Below, piece by piece: positions 50,901 to 52,604 of a stretch of 64,000 nt of DNA. Both the position numbers and the translations under genes were made by a program. Source of the DNA: Thamnaconus septentrionalis (taxonomy: Eukaryota; Chordata; Actinopteri; Tetraodontiformes; Monacanthidae). The DNA lies in assembly GCA_009823395.1 (NCBI GenBank), contig CM020513.1, positions 3,217,501 to 3,281,500 on the forward strand, written 5' to 3'. The notes below the pieces were generated by a model that had not been told where the DNA came from, did no database searches, and saw only the letters and a program-made list of their open reading frames with translations. Every line of letters starts with the position of its first letter. Within the stretch, counting starts at the first letter, position 1.

Positions 50901-52549
50901 GTTCCAGATTATGCCAAAAGAAAATCACTTTACAGATGTTTTCCATCAACAATCTGCGTGTCTAACCTGCCAGTGAACTTTCCAGAGATGGGAAAAGTCC
51001 ATCCTTTACTTCTCACTCCACTATTCAGAAAAAATAGCTCAATGTGATGTCACACTTTGCTCACCCATGTTCCCTCAGGTTATTGACAACACTTCCAGGC
51101 AGGAGAGAGTCAGTCTGTGTTATTGTCTCCTTGTAAACAAAGCAGGAAACTAAAAACTGAGTCTTTCTGTCAGAAGGCCATAAACCGAGGGCTAATTATT
51201 CTGTTTTTATAGAGATTCATTTAAACTGATGATGGTGCGGGGCTGCTTAACTGAACTCTTGACTCAAGCCGCTGAAAAACATGTTTGCTGTAAACCGCAA
51301 CCAGTCAACCAGAACTGCTGTGTTGTTTTTTAGCTGTTGCTGTATCAGGATCCCGTCCGTCTGATCTGGCGTGAGCCACGGCCCAGCCATTAAACAGTCA
51401 TTTGCGGTTAGCCACGTAGCGGCTAGCGGTGGAGAGTCCTCAGGCAGTCGCACCAGAGAGCGGAGCTACGCAGAATGCCAGACGGCGGGACTACCCACCC
51501 AAGTCGCCGCCCCAATTGACTTTGTCAGATCTTTGAGTTCATTTGACAGTGAGTGGGTGCTAATTTTGCCTCAATGAAAAAAAAACGTTTTAGTGTCATT
51601 ATTAAGAGTTTACTTTGGCGCAGAGTCGATTGTGTCTCCGCGCCTGTGGTTCCCCCTGTTTAAAGGGCACAGACAGGTTTGCCTGACAAACCGCATCCCC
51701 CTCCAGGGAGAAAAAGAGGAACTTTTATGTGCATGCGCTGGCACACACAAGCCCACTGGTCTTAATGTGCGCTCTGACAAAAAGCAGCCAGGGTGAAACT
51801 CCATTTTCCAGTCATCGCGACAGCATGGACCAGTGAACATCGCTGTGCTATGTGCAAACAAAACTCTCAACTGTTGAAAAAACAAAACAAAACGCTCACT
51901 CTTCCTCATTCAACCTTTTACACTTTGAAGAGAAAGAAATAATCTGTAAAGTCTGATCAGCCTGTTTCACAATCTTGATGAGCAGTGAGGATGATTCATT
52001 GGCCACCAGAGCTCTGTGTGTGTGTGTGCGTGTGTGTGTGTGTGTACGGAGGTCGAAGCTCGTCCGTCGGGCTTCATGTGGCTTTCGTGCGGCGATACAG
52101 CTGTCAGCCACATGTTCCCCTCAGCCAGCCGCAGCGCCAACAGCTGCATATAGCTAGACTGCGTGTGTGTGTCGCTACATGTCTGCTCTGATGGTGTTTA
52201 GAGCCGCACCCTGCCTTTGGACGTGAAACACTAAACACCAGGCTGAAAAAAAGCCTCACACGGAGCTGCGTGACCCCGTCGTCCACCCCCCTCAAGTTTG
52301 TCACAAAAAAAATAAAAAACAACCGAGCACTGACTCACTCTATTATTATTATTATTATTATTATTATATTATTATTGTTCCTAAGCATTGTCCAGAAAGC
52401 CCCTTTTATTTCTCCAGCACCGTCTCTCCGAGGTGACGGCTTTCCATGAGCTCACCGATGAGCCGTCTCTCTCTGGGAGCGTCTCCGCTCGGCCATTCCA
52501 AAAAGACTCTGGCCATTAGCATCAGCAGCAGCAGGATCAGCAGCAGGAT

Positions 52550-52604
<55 letters not shown>

